This document shows positions 20,360 to 33,190 of a stretch of 64,000 bases of DNA, in pieces. The stretch lies in contig NC_067473.1 in NCBI RefSeq assembly GCF_947179515.1, positions 69,041,534 to 69,105,533 of the forward strand. Reading direction: 5' to 3'. The DNA comes from Apodemus sylvaticus (taxonomy: Eukaryota; Chordata; Mammalia; Rodentia; Muridae). Each line of letters starts with the position of its first letter. Position 1 is the stretch's first letter. A model generated the notes under the pieces. That model ran no database searches. It was not told the origin of the DNA and saw only the letters and a list, made by a program, of their open reading frames with translations. The position numbers and the translations under genes were made by a program.

Positions 20360-23300
20360 TAACATCACCTCTAACAACAGAAGTAACAAGAACCAACAAT
20401 TATTGGCCTTTAATATCCCTCAAAATCAATGTACTCAATTCTCAAAAAAAAAAAAAAAAAAAGAAGACATAGCTTAACAGACTTGATATGGGAAAAGGAT
20501 CTAGCATCTTGCTGCACACAAGAGACACAACTCAGTTACAAAGACAGATACTACCTCTGAGTAAAAGGCTGGGAAAAAAGTATTTCAAGCAAATGATCTC
20601 AAGAAACAACCAGAAGTAGCCATTCTGATATCCTATAAAATAGACTTTTAACCAAAAGTTAAGTGAGATGGGGAAGGGCATTTCATACTCATCAAAGAAA
20701 AAAAATACCAAGATAAAATTCCAAGATAGAACATCTATGCCTCACATTCAAGGGCATCCACATTTGTAAAAGAAACTTTACTAAAGCTCAAAACACATAT
20801 TGAATCTCACACAATAATAGTGGGAGACTTCAATACACTATCACCAATGGACAGGTACTTGAAACAGAAACTAAAGAGAGACACAGAGAAGCTAACAGAA
20901 GTTATGAAAGAAATAGATTTAAGCGATATCTACAGAACATTTTACCCTAATACAAAAGAATATATATTCTTCTCAGCACTTCAAACCACACAAAGAACCA
21001 ACAAAGAAAGAGAACTTCAAACCAATTTCACTTATGAATATTGATGAAAAATACTCAATAAAATACTCATAAACTGAATCCAAGAAGACATCAAAATCAT
21101 CATTCACAATTATGAAGTAGGATTCATCCCTGGGATTCAGGGATGGTATAATACATGGAAAAATATCAACATAATACACTATATAAACAAACTCAGAAGA
21201 AGAAAATTGCTTGATCACTTCATTAGATGCTGAAAAAGCCTCTGACAAAATACAATGCAACTTTATGTTAAAAGTCTTGGAGAAATCAGGAATTAAACGC
21301 ACATAACTAAATATACTAAAAACAATATACAGCAAACAAATAGGCAACATCAAAATAAATGGAGAGAAACTTGAAACAATCCCAGTAAAATGAGGGACAA
21401 GACAAGGCTGCTCATTTTCCTTAGTCAAAGTTTAGTACTCGAAGTTCTAGCTAGAACAATTAGACAACAAAAGGTTGCCAAATATATACAAGGTATCACT
21501 ATTTGCAGATGATATGATAATATACATAAGCAACCCCAAAACTTGTATTAGAGAACTCCTACCGAAGATAAATAACTTCAGCAAAGTAGATGGGTATAAA
21601 ATTAACTCAAACATATTAGCAGCTTTCATTGGCACAAAGGATAAATGAACTAAGAACGAAAAGAGAAAACTACATTCTTCACAATAGTGGGTACCAGGAG
21701 TCAGGGCAATGTCTGGTTTATAAATAAATAAAAATAAAATAAAATAAAATAAAGTAGCCTGCTATACCTCTAGCCAAGCAAGTATCTATATGACTAGAAG
21801 TTCAAGTCCCTGACAAAAGAAATTGATGAAGACCTCAGAAGAAGGAATGATTTCTCATGCTCATGAATTGGTAGGATTAATGGAGTAAAACTGGCCCTCT
21901 TACCAAATACAATGTATAGATTCAATACAATCCCCATCAAAATCGCAGCTCAGTTCTTCACAGAGATAAGAGCAATTCTCAACTTCATATGAAATAACAG
22001 AAAAACCAGAATAGCGAGAAAAATTCTCAATGATAAAAAAACAAAACAAAACAAAAACCCTGTGTGAATCATGTTACCTAACATCAAACTGTACTACAGA
22101 GCAATATTGATAAAAACTGCTTGGTATTGGTACAGAGACATACAGGTAAATTAAAAGAATAGAAATGAAGACCTGGAAATAAACCCACACACCTATGGTT
22201 ACTTGATCTTTAACAAAGAAGCCAAAACCATCCAGTAGAAAAAAAACCCCAGCATTTTCAACAAATGATGCTGGTTCAACTCGTGGTCAGCATGTAAAAG
22301 AATACAAATCGATCCATTCTTATCTCCTTGTACAAAGCTCAATTCCAAGTGGATCAAGGACCTCCACATAAACCCAGATACACGAAATCTAATATAAAAG
22401 AAATTAGAAAGTAGCCTTAACTACTTTGGTACAGGAGATACTTTCCTGAAGAGAATACCAATTGCTCAGCCTCTAAGATCAACAACTGACAAATGGGACC
22501 TCATATAACTGAAAAGTTTCTGTAAAGCAAAGGACACTGTCAGTAGGAGAAAATGGCAACTTACAAGTTGGGAAAATATCTTTACTAACTCCACATCTGA
22601 TAGAGGACTAATATCCAAGAGTTACAAAGAACTCAAGAAGTTATACTCCAGTAACTCATATAACTCAGTTAAAAATGGGCTACTAGCCGGACGGTGTTGA
22701 TGCACACCTTTAATCCCAGCACTTGGGAGACAGAGGCAGGCGGATTTCTGAGTTCAAGGCCAGCCTGGTTTACAGAGTGAGTTCCAGGACAGCCAGGATT
22801 ATACAGAGAAAGCCTGTCTCAAAAAAAGGGGGGGGGGCGCTACAGAGCTTAAACAGATTTTTAATCTTGAATGGTTGAGAAGGATTTAAAGGATTGTTCA
22901 ACATCCTTAGTTATCTGGGAAATGGGAGTCAAAACAACCCTGAGATTTCACTTTACACCAATCAGAATGGCTAAATAAAAACTCTCAGGCAACAGCAGAT
23001 ACTGCTGTGGATGTGCAGAAAGAGGAACTCTCCTCTGTTCCGGGTGGGATTGGAAACTGGTATAAGACATCTGGAAGTCAATTTGATGGCTCTTCCAAAA
23101 CTGTGATATAATTCTACCTCAAGTCCCAACTATACCACTCCCTGGGCATATACTCAAATGATGTTCCACAATAGCACAAGGACACGTCCTCCACTAAGTT
23201 CATAACAGTCGTATTTATAATAGCCAGAGGATGGAAACAACCCAGATGTCCCTCAACCAAAGAATGAATACAGATAATTTGGTATATTTATACAATGGAA

Positions 23301-23430
23301 TACTACTCAGTTTTTAAAAACGAGGACATCACAAATTTTGTGGCAAAACGGATGAAACTAGAAAGTTATCATCCTGAATGCGTAACCCAGACTTCAAAGG
23401 AGGTCTGCACGTATTCACTGATAAGTGGAT
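20360..23430 (+). pseudogene. LINE-1 ORF2, broken and internally deleted
   Basis: Endonuclease region at about 20,480-20,985, including the GDFN-like motif (VGDFNTLSPMDR) near 20,820. Sequence then jumps to the RT region (RTNKERELQTNF), continues through the degenerate FADD at about 21,500-21,512 and, after an insert of about 70 bp with AAATA repeats near 21,690-21,760, on to the C-terminal region. The start of ORF2 is marked by a long A-run (20,444-20,461). A B1 SINE sits at 22,684-22,838. Not functional. Confidence 0.88.
22684..22838 (+). mobile_element. B1 SINE (7SL-derived)
   Basis: Complete B1: GCCGGACGGTGTTGATGCAC, TTTAATCCCAGCACTTGGGA, GAGGCAGGCGGATTTCTGAG, TTCAAGGCCAGCCTGG, GACAGCCAGGATTATACAG, CTGTCTC and an A-run. 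It contains the internal Pol III A and B box regions. It interrupts LINE-1 ORF2 between AAAAATGGGCTA and GCTACAGAGC, suggesting a short target-site duplication of about 5 bp. The A tail is followed by a run of G. It is well preserved and clearly younger than its host. Confidence 0.95.
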
Positions 23431-24559
23431 ATTAGCCAAAATGTTCAGAATACCCATGTACTCACTGCTATGTACTCACTGATAAGTGGATATTAGCCAA
23501 AAAGTTCAGAATACCAATGATACAACACATAGACCATATGAAGCTTAACAAGAAGGAAGGCCAAAGTGTCAATGCTTTATTTCCACCTAGAAGGGAGAAA
23601 AATAAACACTAATCATGGGAGGCAGAGGGAGGAGGGATCTAGGTGGCAGAGGGGAGGGGGTAGGGAAAAGGTTCAGGTATGCAGAAAGGCAGGAGAGAAG
23701 CCTAGAGGGCCAGAAGAATGAATAGAAATAAGCAACAATGTGAAATGAGGGACAGGGATCCAATTAGAACGCCCCAGTCACTAGGAAGGTGAGAAGCTCC
23801 TAGGACCCAATGGACATGACATTAGCCAAGATGCCCAACAGTGGGGAAATGGAATTTGTAGAGACAACCTCTAGCAGATAGACATGGCCCCTGATTGAGG
23901 GATGGAGCCAACTGCCCACACTGAAGAAAAGGATATCCAGAGAGTTTCCATCCCATCTTGGGATCAATCCCATCTTGCAGACACCAAATCTAAACATTTT
24001 TGCTAATACCAAGATGTGCTTGCAAACAGGAGCCTGGAATGGCTGTCTGCTGAGAGGATCTATCAGCACTTTACTGAGATAGATGCAGATATATACAGCC
24101 AACCATTTGGCTGTATATAGGACCAGGAACCCTTATGTAAGAATTAGGGGAAAGACTGAAGGAGTTGAAGGTGATTAACACCCCATTGAAAGAACAACAT
24201 TATCAATTAACTGGACCCTTGAGAGCTCCCAGGAACTAAACCACCAACCAAAGAGCATATAAGCATATATGGGATGGTCTTGGGCCCCACTACATACGTA
24301 GCAGAGAACTGCCTTGTCTGGCCTCAGTGGGAGGAATAATACTTGGTCCTGTGGAGGCTTGATGCTCCAGAAAAGAGCCAAACTAGAGGAATAAGGTGGG
24401 AGTGGGTGGTTGGGTGAGGGAAGCATCATTTTAGAGGCAAAGGGGAGCAGGTATTGTGTCCAGTTCTCATGGAGGGGTACTAGAAAGGGGGACAATATTT
24501 GAAATATAAATAAAATAAGTTTAAAAATAAGCTAAATAAATAATAAATTAAAAGTTTAA

Positions 24560-26243
24560 ACTTTAATAAGGTACACATTTTTTTTTTTCCTGAAGCTTAG
24601 CGTTTGCTCAGGAGTAGACTGCAATTTAAATAACACAGTAGATCAGGGATACTTATTGATAAAGCAAATTCTTTTAATAAAATAACATAAAATCACAAAT
24701 TTTAGAAACTTTTTACAAGTAGTATATATGAATATATATACACATATACAACTGTAAATCATATATACATATATACGAAGCGTCAATTTTTATGTACGTC
24801 ACATTTTCACATTTCATGAACCACAGTATATTTCTCATAATGTTGATATAATCTATTGTGTCTCACTATGTGCTCTTCTGCATATATTTGCTTTTGTTGA
24901 AATATATTAAGTAAGAATTTATTTTAAATGGACCTTTTTTCTGAAGTTAATAGTTCTGTTTGTCATTCAGTTCATCTCTTTATTTTTTCAGATAATCAGA
25001 CATTTAGTATTTTCACAGATTTTGTGATTTCAACATTGTTGAAGAGCACATACTTTTTAATTAGAACAATGAACACATAAGAGAAAAAGTAAAGAATTAC
25101 TAAGAACAGCTCATCTTGCTTCTCAGATTGCTCTCAACTAAAAAGAAAACAAAATTTTCACCCCCAGTATGAGCTCTATTCAATCACCTTCCACTTCTTT
25201 TTCTCCTGGGACTTTCTCAGTCTGATTACTGCTGTTTAATCATGCTGATAGCTAGGGCCTCTTGTTCTCTTGAAAGTGCCTTTTCAGCTGGACACAAATC
25301 TCTTTAGTTCTATTGGACCAATGGAGAGTTGGAAATGTGCAATTTAATTGATTTAAGTACAGAGTGCAAGATAAAGGAACCAGAAAGGTGAAGGTGTAGC
25401 AGATGGACCCATTAAGCTAAGCACCACACTGTCCCCTCCAATATGCCTCCAGTTTCTTCACTGTAGTCCAGTAAATACTGCGACTCTACTGTATGACTGC
25501 TAAAGATTGACAACTTCTTTACCCGGAAACCTTTTACTTTTAGCTTGATCAGACAATCAGAAGCCATCCTTTTTCTCTTATGGGGTTCTCCTTAGCTTAC
25601 TGAGTACCACCTGCCCACAATTAAAGGCAAGATCTATCACTCATAGAACTTTTTGCTGTTTGTAATATCTACCACACTTTTGAGTCACTTCATTCTCTGT
25701 TCCACACCGAACAGATGTTACTCCTCTGCCCAGGGAGCTGGTTAGTTAACTCCAGTCCTCTCTGCCAAGTGCTTGCATGCATGATCAGGTTCAGTCTGTG
25801 GCCAACCCATGCTTTCTTTAAGCAGTTCTTAAGGAGTATTGCTTTTCCCTTTCTCATGAGCATTTAGAGAGATTACATCAACCAATGATCTAAACTACTG
25901 CTTTTCAGTTCTCCTGAGAGGTCTAATGGGCATGCAAAAACATGCATCATTCAAAGCCAGTTAAAGAATGAAGAAGTATAACCATGATTTTCTTAGTGTT
26001 TCTTTTAGTGCAGATACACAGTTAAATATTTTAACCATTGTAGCTTTTTTCTCTTCTACTTCCATGAAAAATAAGTTTAAAAGATAATATTAGCACATAC
26101 ATATTTAGTGTCATATTTAGTAGCCCTAGACAATGACGTACTGTGTTTCTATCAATTGTGTAAAGCTGAAAGACTTAGATATTTTAAAAAGAGAATTCTA
26201 TATAGCAACTGATTTTACACAACTATTATTATATATGTTGTGT
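24560..26243. other. Unassigned DNA
   Basis: AT-rich, becoming more mixed at 25.1-25.9 kb. No coding exon, RNA gene or repeat family recognised on either strand. Confidence 0.4.
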
Positions 26244-26600
26244 TGTTATAGTTTAAAACATGCTCAAGTGTTGAAATCCATGTCCCCAGCTGGACAGTTA
26301 TTTTGCAAAATGCTGGACAATTTAAGAAGTGTAACTTGGCTGACAGAAGTAGTTCATGGGTGCTGTGGGGAGGCATGTCCTTGTGGGCTTTCTCACCCTA
26401 ATATAATTTTGAATGCCTTCGCTCTGCTTCCTGCCTACCTTGGGCTGTATGGCCTCAATCAGTCTGACGTTCTTGCCTTGCCAGTGTTCCAGATCAGAGC
26501 ACTATGTGCTAAAACTTCAGAGACCATGTACTAACATTAATATTTCCTTCATTTAAGTTGTTCTGTAAAATATTTTTATCAGCATGGAAAGGTATTACCT
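26244..26600 (+). mobile_element. Old solo LTR-like element (MaLR/ERVL-like)
   Basis: Starts TGTTATAGTTT and continues with CTCAAGTGTTGAAATCCATG, CCCCAGCTGG, a TCTGCTTCCTGCC block and, near the end, CCTTCATTTAAGTTGTTCTG and ATCAGCATGGAAAGG. This order resembles a widespread mammalian LTR, as I remember it, that starts TGTTATAGTTTGAAT. No internal retroviral genes adjoin it, so it is a solo LTR. A 133-codon frame across it (26,133-26,534) is accidental. Confidence 0.45.
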
Positions 26601-27401
26601 CCGTGTTTTAGAAATAACAAATAGTGAATAACATGTAAAGGCTTCTCTTCTCTTTCTTTGAAATCTCACTTATTTTCTTGCTTTACCTGTTTATATTAAA
26701 CTTTGCAATTTTTATATTTTTGACAGAGAAATAACCAATGAAAGCATTAGCACCTTTCTACACTACCTTCTAAAGAAATTAATGTTCAAAGCGTTCCTCA
26801 TCTTCAAAAATACGGCTACATAATAGAATGCATATTGTATACAAGACTCCAATTCTAAAAACCCTATTGCTCTTTCTCCATCCAATAACAAAACTGCTAG
26901 TGGGAGGCAGACATAGGTGCATAGAGAAACTAAAAGGAGAATTCCTTTGAAGGAACTAGAAGCCACTGTACCATGGATGCAAATGATTAAAACAAAATAT
27001 AGAAGAAGTCCACTTTAAATGTAAGGCCTGATTGTGCTTTGACATCTTACATCCAAAGTAGAGGAAACTTGCAAGTACCCAGCATCTGTATGTTTCCTCA
27101 GACTCTGCAACTTCAGTCCTCTTGTTAATCAAGGAAATTTGCTAACCAATCTCAAACACTGGTATTGAAAACCCATGTGAACAAGGCTGGAACACTCATT
27201 AAGGGAAATGATAGGAATTAATTTTTAATTGAAAGAAGTATTTTATGAGCAGAGACTGGTGTCGTTGTGTAGATTCTCAACAGTGCTCTTAGATGTGAGG
27301 TTTCTGGAGTATCTATTAAAATTAATAAATGCAAGATTTTTGAGATTTCATTGTATGAAGCTGAAATTAAGTGGATCAGGACAGCATCCCTGTTTGCCTG
27401 G
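26601..27401. other. Unassigned DNA
   Basis: No recognisable gene or repeat. Confidence 0.4.
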
Positions 27402-27437
27402 TTTTTTTTTTTTTTTTGTTGTTGTTGTTGTTGTTTT
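27402..27437. repeat. Poly-T plus (TTG)n
   Basis: About seventeen T followed by six TTG units. The layout resembles the tail of a minus-strand retroposed element, but I cannot identify a body next to it. Confidence 0.85.
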
Positions 27438-28750
27438 AAACAAAACTTCATTTGAGGGACTCGGGGAGCGGGGGAAGATTTTGTTTCATGGTGTATCTGT
27501 CATCTTATTTGAGACTATTAGTTATAATAAAGCAACAACCAGTGGGACAAATGTCTACGGATGGTATCCTGAAGGCAGATTTCATTCACTCATGAATATT
27601 CTATTGCTTAGAAAGGTTAGAATGTGATATCTACTCTGAAGTTCAGGTCACTAGAGCTGAGTGATCGGGACACATAAGCATGTCCTAATGTGCTGAACTT
27701 GGTACAAGCCAGATGTAAGCTATTAGACACAATTAGTGTTTCAGATTCCAAGGAACTGCTCTCTCTGCCGATGGCAAAATTGGAAGATATTAATTGCGCT
27801 GCTTAGAATTTCAGTCTCTTCAGCCAAATGAGATGTTTGTGATTTCCCCAGGAGCAAGAAGCTTGAAGCTGAAATATATTTCATGATAGATTGACAAATA
27901 GGGCAGCTTTTAAAAATATATACTAGAATCTGAAATATAAAATAAGAGCAAATAATAGGGAACAAGTTGATTTTTCAGTCTTAGAATGATGATTTTATTA
28001 TGGGATTTCCTTGTTATTTAACGTTTCTAATTATGGCAAAATATTTTTGCTTTCATATTGCATATGTTAATATACACATGACATATTTTATATGTATTCC
28101 TAATTAAGGAAAATATTGGCAATGAGTATAATAGCTGTTTTCAGGTGAGGGTTAAAATAAGAAATAACAAGCATTCTAGGTTTCTCTGTTAAGTAGAGTG
28201 AGCAAGCAAATTCTTTCTTTTCACAGTTCTACAAACCTCAAGCATCAACACGCTAATCTGGATCACATAAGGATGTGCTAGCATATGATGAAACGGACTT
28301 CAGAGATGTAATTCCTGTTATGAACTTCAGATTGAACATAATCTTGGATTATTTGAGAGTCTGTAGCCCAGCCATATGAGCCTCTTGAAATGAGGGCCTT
28401 GAGCCAGAGGGAGATGTAGTAAACAAGTAGTGTCAAAGGATATCAAGGTCAAAAAAATCGGTCTTGTGTGTGAAAGACTGTGATCATGTGCAAAGACAAG
28501 ATCAGATCCTTTGCAGTTAATAGAGGCCAAAAGATTATTAGCAAATGAAATTAGTTATAGATAACAGGCATAAGTCTTTTATAATGTTCTGACTGTGATT
28601 TTATCCACTGTATCAAGGATCAGTGAATCCAGCTCATCCAACCTAGCCTTTCAGTCTTTAAAAGATAAGCATGACACATTTAACATTATTATTATTATGT
28701 ATCCTGAACACTGAATTGATAGCAATAGGTTGTGACAGCAATAGAAATGT
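27438..28750. other. Unassigned DNA
   Basis: AT-rich with no gene or repeat family identified. Confidence 0.4.
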
Positions 28751-28754
28751 ACTA

Positions 28755-28885
28755 TGCTAAATCTTGCTAGGTTGCGTCCTGGATTTCATTGCCAGAGAAG
28801 CAAGGGAGGAGGACTTCCTCAAGGCCAGTCTGGGATACACATTGAATTCAAGGTTGGACCATCCTGAGTGACAACTTTAGGAATA
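28755..28885 (+). mobile_element. Diverged B1-like SINE
   Basis: AGGAGGACTTCCTCAAGGCCAG, TCTGGGATACACATTGAATTC and AAGGTTGGACC follow the order of a B1/proto-B1 right half. Very diverged, with no clear A tail. Confidence 0.35.
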
Positions 28886-30329
28886 CAGGGTATATCTTGG
28901 CTAGCAGTTTTAAAGGACACAGTCCGCTATGCCCAGGAAGACATAGGAAAGGAAGTGTGAGGCCACTTGATTCATATATATTTCCTATCTCGAAGCAAAA
29001 TGTAACGAATGATGGAATTCAACTTGATTTCCCATTCTTGTTTGGAACCCCCATCTTTGGCATAGTCTTGGCCATATTTATGGGAAGTCCTCCTGACTTA
29101 ATTAATATTCATTTAAATTATTTTATTTTCTGTGGTGATTTAACCACTAAGCCACCTCTCCAGCTCTCTGTCATGATTTAAAATATCATTAACAATCATA
29201 TGATTTCAGAATATGCCAAATGAGTATTCTTTTTTTTTTAAATTTTTATTTTCTATATGAGTATTCTATCCAGTACCGCTGTTCATGATCCCCAACAACT
29301 GTGTCCTCAACAATACATAACTCTATTAGTTTTTAATTCAGGTCGAGCACATATATCTACCCTGCATTCTCTTCTGTTCTTCTCTGTCTCTTACAAATGC
29401 ATAGAACATTACAGATTACTTTATACCTTACTGCTTCATTTCCAACATTGTTCATTTTATGTAAGTACAAAAAAGCTTTCTCAATTTGGTTAATAGACAC
29501 AAAATTTTTCTATTATCTTATTACTAGAATTAAAGCTTCAATGACTATCTTAGGTATATGGTTAAAGGATGGAAAAAAATATTTGTATTGAGATATCCAA
29601 AAGATAGTGCCCAAACTTGAACCCTTGTATAAAATGGTAACTGGATCTATAGTTTTGATTGTAGCTTCTGTTTCATTTATAAGGATGAAGATGTATGTGA
29701 CACTAGCAGTGTTTGTATTGTACCAACAGGATTGTGACCTTACATTTCTAACCATGTGAAGGCTGTCGCTGATTTGTAACTATTGGTGTTTCAGCATACT
29801 TTTACCCGACATTTCATTTTAACAGAGATTTAATTGATCATCTTTCATCTCATAAAAGGCCATCTGTTTTGCAATGATTTCCTCTGATCTTCTGTTTTGT
29901 GTTTATTTAAGACTTTTTAATGTTTTAAGTACACACCCATGTATGTATGCATGCATCTTATTTATCTTCCAATTTACCAATTATTGAGTAGCTCAGTGTT
30001 TTATTTTAAATATATAGAAACAGTTCAAAATTTATCCTTTTCTCATACCCATGAATACTATTTCTTACAAATGAACAGTAATCCTTGTCACAATGCTTTG
30101 TTTTCCATTTTAATGAGGTAAGCTGATATAAAAACTAGATATTCATTGTATGCAAGAAGGTGTTATGATATAAATAGTCCTGTGAATTATTTTCTCATCT
30201 TCATACCTTTAGTTAATTACCTCTAGAAAGATCTTTTCTCAGATGAAATGGCAGACACAGATGATAGGGTTTAAGTTGAGAGACCAAATCTTTTAAGTTC
30301 AGCCTCGATTTTAGAGAACCTAATCTAAG
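28886..30329. other. Unassigned DNA with a possible SINE remnant
   Basis: Nothing firm. 29,130-29,168 (TTTAACCACTAAGCCACCTCTCCAGC) matches the reverse complement of the 5' end of a B2/B3 SINE and may be a remnant. A T/A-rich stretch at 29,230-29,258 resembles a minus-strand LINE-1 tail. Confidence 0.35.
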
Positions 30330-30770
30330 TTTGAACTCAAACTAGTAGGTGGTACTGAACATTAATTTCCAAGTTAGTCCCCAACAAAACCCAAGTCTAG
30401 CTTCAGTCCCTAGGCTAACGCCCAACAAGACCAGCATCTCCAGGTTATTCCTCTAACAAACAGATTATAAATTCACCATTGCCTAATGACTACCAATGCA
30501 GAGGGAAGCAGAAATTAAGTTTATGATGTGATTCCCAGGACCAGCCAATTATGTCAAATGTGAATGTAACATCCCAATTAGATGCTTGCACACTCACCCA
30601 ACCCCACTTGCTATTCACTATAAAGGCTTGCCCAGATAGATATTCAGGGCTCCTCACTTAGCTTGAATACAAAGGCCCTACTGTGATTGCATTTGATTGG
30701 CAACTGTCTGGTTTTGAGGGTTCAACCCTTCCCTGGAACTACAAAATAATGGGTATGAATCCAATGATTG
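30330..30770 (+). mobile_element. LTR-like segment (uncertain)
   Basis: Mixed-composition sequence that reads like an LTR. A polymerase II-type TATA motif (CTATAAAGG near 30,618) is followed about 25-30 bases later by a plausible start region (GGGCTCCTCACTTAGC), after repeated CCAACAA-type blocks at 30,380-30,460. No internal retroviral sequence adjoins it and I cannot name the family. A non-viral promoter-like sequence is also possible. Confidence 0.35.
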
Positions 30771-32061
30771 GTAGACCAAGTTGCAAGATGTTCATTTGAA
30801 AGGAGGTGCATTCTATAACCTGGTATTGTCTAAGCTTCACATTAACTAAAGGGTTAAGGCTTGGTTTAAGAGGGTAAAGGCAGTTGGATGAAATTTGTTT
30901 AGGCAGTCATGAGGTAGATTTAGGGCAACTGCTCAGATGTGATTTTTTCTGGACTTTCTCTTCAGGCCTTTGTAGTAACATGCTGATGTAACTAAAGTCA
31001 TCTCAGAAGACCATTTGCTCTGGTGTGAGTTCCAGAAACCAGTTCCTGTCTCTTATCTTCCTGATATTTATTTTCTTGACATCCTGTATAATGTTTTTTT
31101 TTAATTATTATCCAAGAACACATTCATAGGGATCCTTCAAAGATTTCTGCCTATCATTTAAAGCTGGCTCCTTTATTTCAGTTCCTCTTCACAGTAAGTT
31201 CTCATCACCGTGGCATCCATGAATGGATGCTCAGATCTCTTCGCAGCTCACTGAACACCTCATGTTCTCATTTGTTCCCCTTCTTGGGTGTACTTCAAAG
31301 ATAAACACTAGAGAGTAATCCACCAATTATGAGCATCATCCCATTAGTTCCCTTAATACTATTGCTCAGATTTCTGCAATGCCTTCTACCTTAAGCCTTA
31401 ACCATTTTTATAAGTCTTTTATTCCCTTTCAATCTGTGCTACAATGTGTAGTAGTAGTTATTCATCATTGCGGGAGGAGGCTCTCACAGTACAGAAATAT
31501 TTAGTTGGAGTTCTCCAAAGTCCAGTGCCTTTTGAAGAACTATTTTTACTGACTTACTTCTTTAGCTTACTTATACTGGTACCTTTTACAGATATGAACT
31601 ATGGCAAATGTATGCCTTTGTAAAAATACATTTCTATCTTTCAAAAGCTTGGGGTCTTGAACCTACATCAGCAGAGTTATTTAGCTGTCATCATGATTAA
31701 AGAATATTCCTGGCTTCTGTACTGAGTAGAACTGTCAGAGTTACCCTCCTTAGAATTGTAATGGCAAACGCTAGTCTGTAAACATAAGAAACAATGAAGT
31801 GTGGAAGAAATGAAAGCGTTATATATTGACTTTTGGCTTTAGGAAAAAATGGCACAGAACTAATGGAAACGGTGCTTTCTGATGTTAACAGCAGCATTTC
31901 CAGACTGAATACAAAATTTTCTTCTTTGAGACCATACAAATATGAGTAGGCTGAGATGATAAGACATTTGCAAGAAAGCTGGTTTGGAGAGAGTTTGCTA
32001 TAGAAGAAGATAGATGTGGAGAAAGAGATTAAAGGAGTTTGAGTGACTCTCCCTCTCTTCT
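30771..32061. other. Unassigned DNA
   Basis: No gene or repeat identified with confidence. 31,130-31,430 has a pyrimidine-rich character loosely like old LINE-2 but too diverged to call. Confidence 0.35.
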
Positions 32062-32195
32062 TTTTTCCCTCCCTCCCTCCCTCCCTTTCTCTCTCCTTCC
32101 CCCCTCCCTCTTCTCTCTCCCCTTTGTGTGTCTGTGAGCATGTGTGTGTGCGTGTGCATGTGTGTGTGTGTGCGCATGTGCATGTGCGTGTGCGT

Positions 32196-32250
<55 letters not shown>
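32062..32250. repeat. CT-rich tract followed by (TG)n/(TGCG)n
   Basis: A (CCCT)n-like pyrimidine tract (32,062-32,130), then TG repeats interrupted by GCG and GCATG (32,131-32,205) and a pure TG run to 32,250. Overlapping open frames here are repeat artefacts. Confidence 0.95.
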
Positions 32251-32255
<5 letters not shown>

Positions 32256-32729
32256 TCTGGCTCAGGCAAAAATCTCTTCTGAGTATGTGTGAGATTATCA
32301 TTGCTTTGATTCTTAAGCCACTCAGAAACAAAACAAAGTGTGTAAAATAAACAATTGCTTTATAAAAGAATAATGATCATTAAGTGAAACTGGCTTAAAA
32401 GGGAATAGGTACATTGTTTTATTTAACTCTGGAGAATTATTTCCAAATAGCAAATTAGAAACTAAACATTTGTTATTGAGGTCTAATTCTATTGAGTATT
32501 TTGCAGTCTAATTCAGTTAGTGCCCCAGAGACAGACTGCATAACTAATCTCTGCTATTCTTGTTTTACAAGCAATAATTTTGGCTTCAAAAGCCTAAAGA
32601 ACTTCTACAGTCTCCATCAGCAGCAACTGCGAGCTTCTTACAGCGAAATACATTCTGGTTATTTCCCATTCAAAAACTCTGAAGATTTATCCCATCCTAT
32701 AGATTATCCAAACCAATATACTGTGGTGT
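32251..32729. other. Unassigned DNA
   Basis: An 85-codon plus frame ends near 32,749, but it has no recognisable domain and runs into an L2 repeat. Not called. Confidence 0.4.
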
Positions 32730-33190
32730 TCAAGCCCTGCATAATCTGAGTCTGCATGTGTAGCAGTTTGAGTATATTGCAATTCATTCTCTGCTGTATC
32801 CTAGTGGCACACTCTTCCTTCCTTCCACCCATTCCCTAACTCCCAGCATTCACCATCACTTTACAGCCTCTGTACTTAAATATTCCTTGTGCTAGAAATG
32901 ATCACAACTTTCCTTATTCCATTACTTCAGTTGATTCTCCTCATATGTCATCTCCTCAGTGCTTTCTCTGAGCATTCTCTTGACTCATATATCCATCACT
33001 TTCCATCCTGGTATTTGGCTTTTTATATCTAATTTAGCTGTCCAATAATGTTTCAATTCTTGTCACATTCACTAGAACATATGTTCCTCAAAGGAAAAAC
33101 CACAATTCAGTTTTCTTTGTTCCCCCACGTAGCCCCAGACTCTAAATGGATCTTGGGCATGTAGTAGGCACTTGCTGAATATCCACTGGG
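32730..33190 (+). mobile_element. LINE-2 3' region
   Basis: Old mammalian L2 in typical order: AAGCCCTGCATAATCTGAG, pyrimidine-rich middle, CACTAGAACATATGTTCCTC, TTCCCCCACGTAGCCCCAGA and the closing GGGCATGTAGTAGGCACTTG-CTGAAT. Diverged as expected for an element older than the rodent lineage. Confidence 0.65.

Larger units (their letters stand above)
18848..24545 (+). mobile_element. Degenerate near full-length Lx-type LINE-1
   Basis: Plus-strand LINE-1 in complete order: 5' UTR about 18,848-19,100, ORF1 about 19,109-20,300, ORF2 about 20,360-23,430, long Lx-type 3' UTR to about 24,545 ending in AAATATAAATAAAAT. ORF2 jumps from the endonuclease region to the RT region near 20,985, so roughly a kilobase is deleted. 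A LINE-1 tail sits in ORF1 and a B1 SINE in ORF2. Around 23,405-23,520 a segment of about 70 bp containing ACTCACTGATAAGTGG is tandemly duplicated. Many stops and indels make this one of the older elements. Confidence 0.9.

Noticed and set aside
26133..26534. 133-codon plus frame that looks like a small protein
   Set aside because: It overlaps an old LTR-like repeat, begins in AT-rich DNA and shows no domain; the repeat explains the sequence.
31697..32331. Frames of 100-190 codons on the minus strand
   Set aside because: Driven by TG/CA and CCCT repeats; no domain or conserved motif.
32492..32749. 85-codon plus frame as a possible exon
   Set aside because: It runs into an L2 repeat and has no convincing splice-bounded form or recognisable domain.
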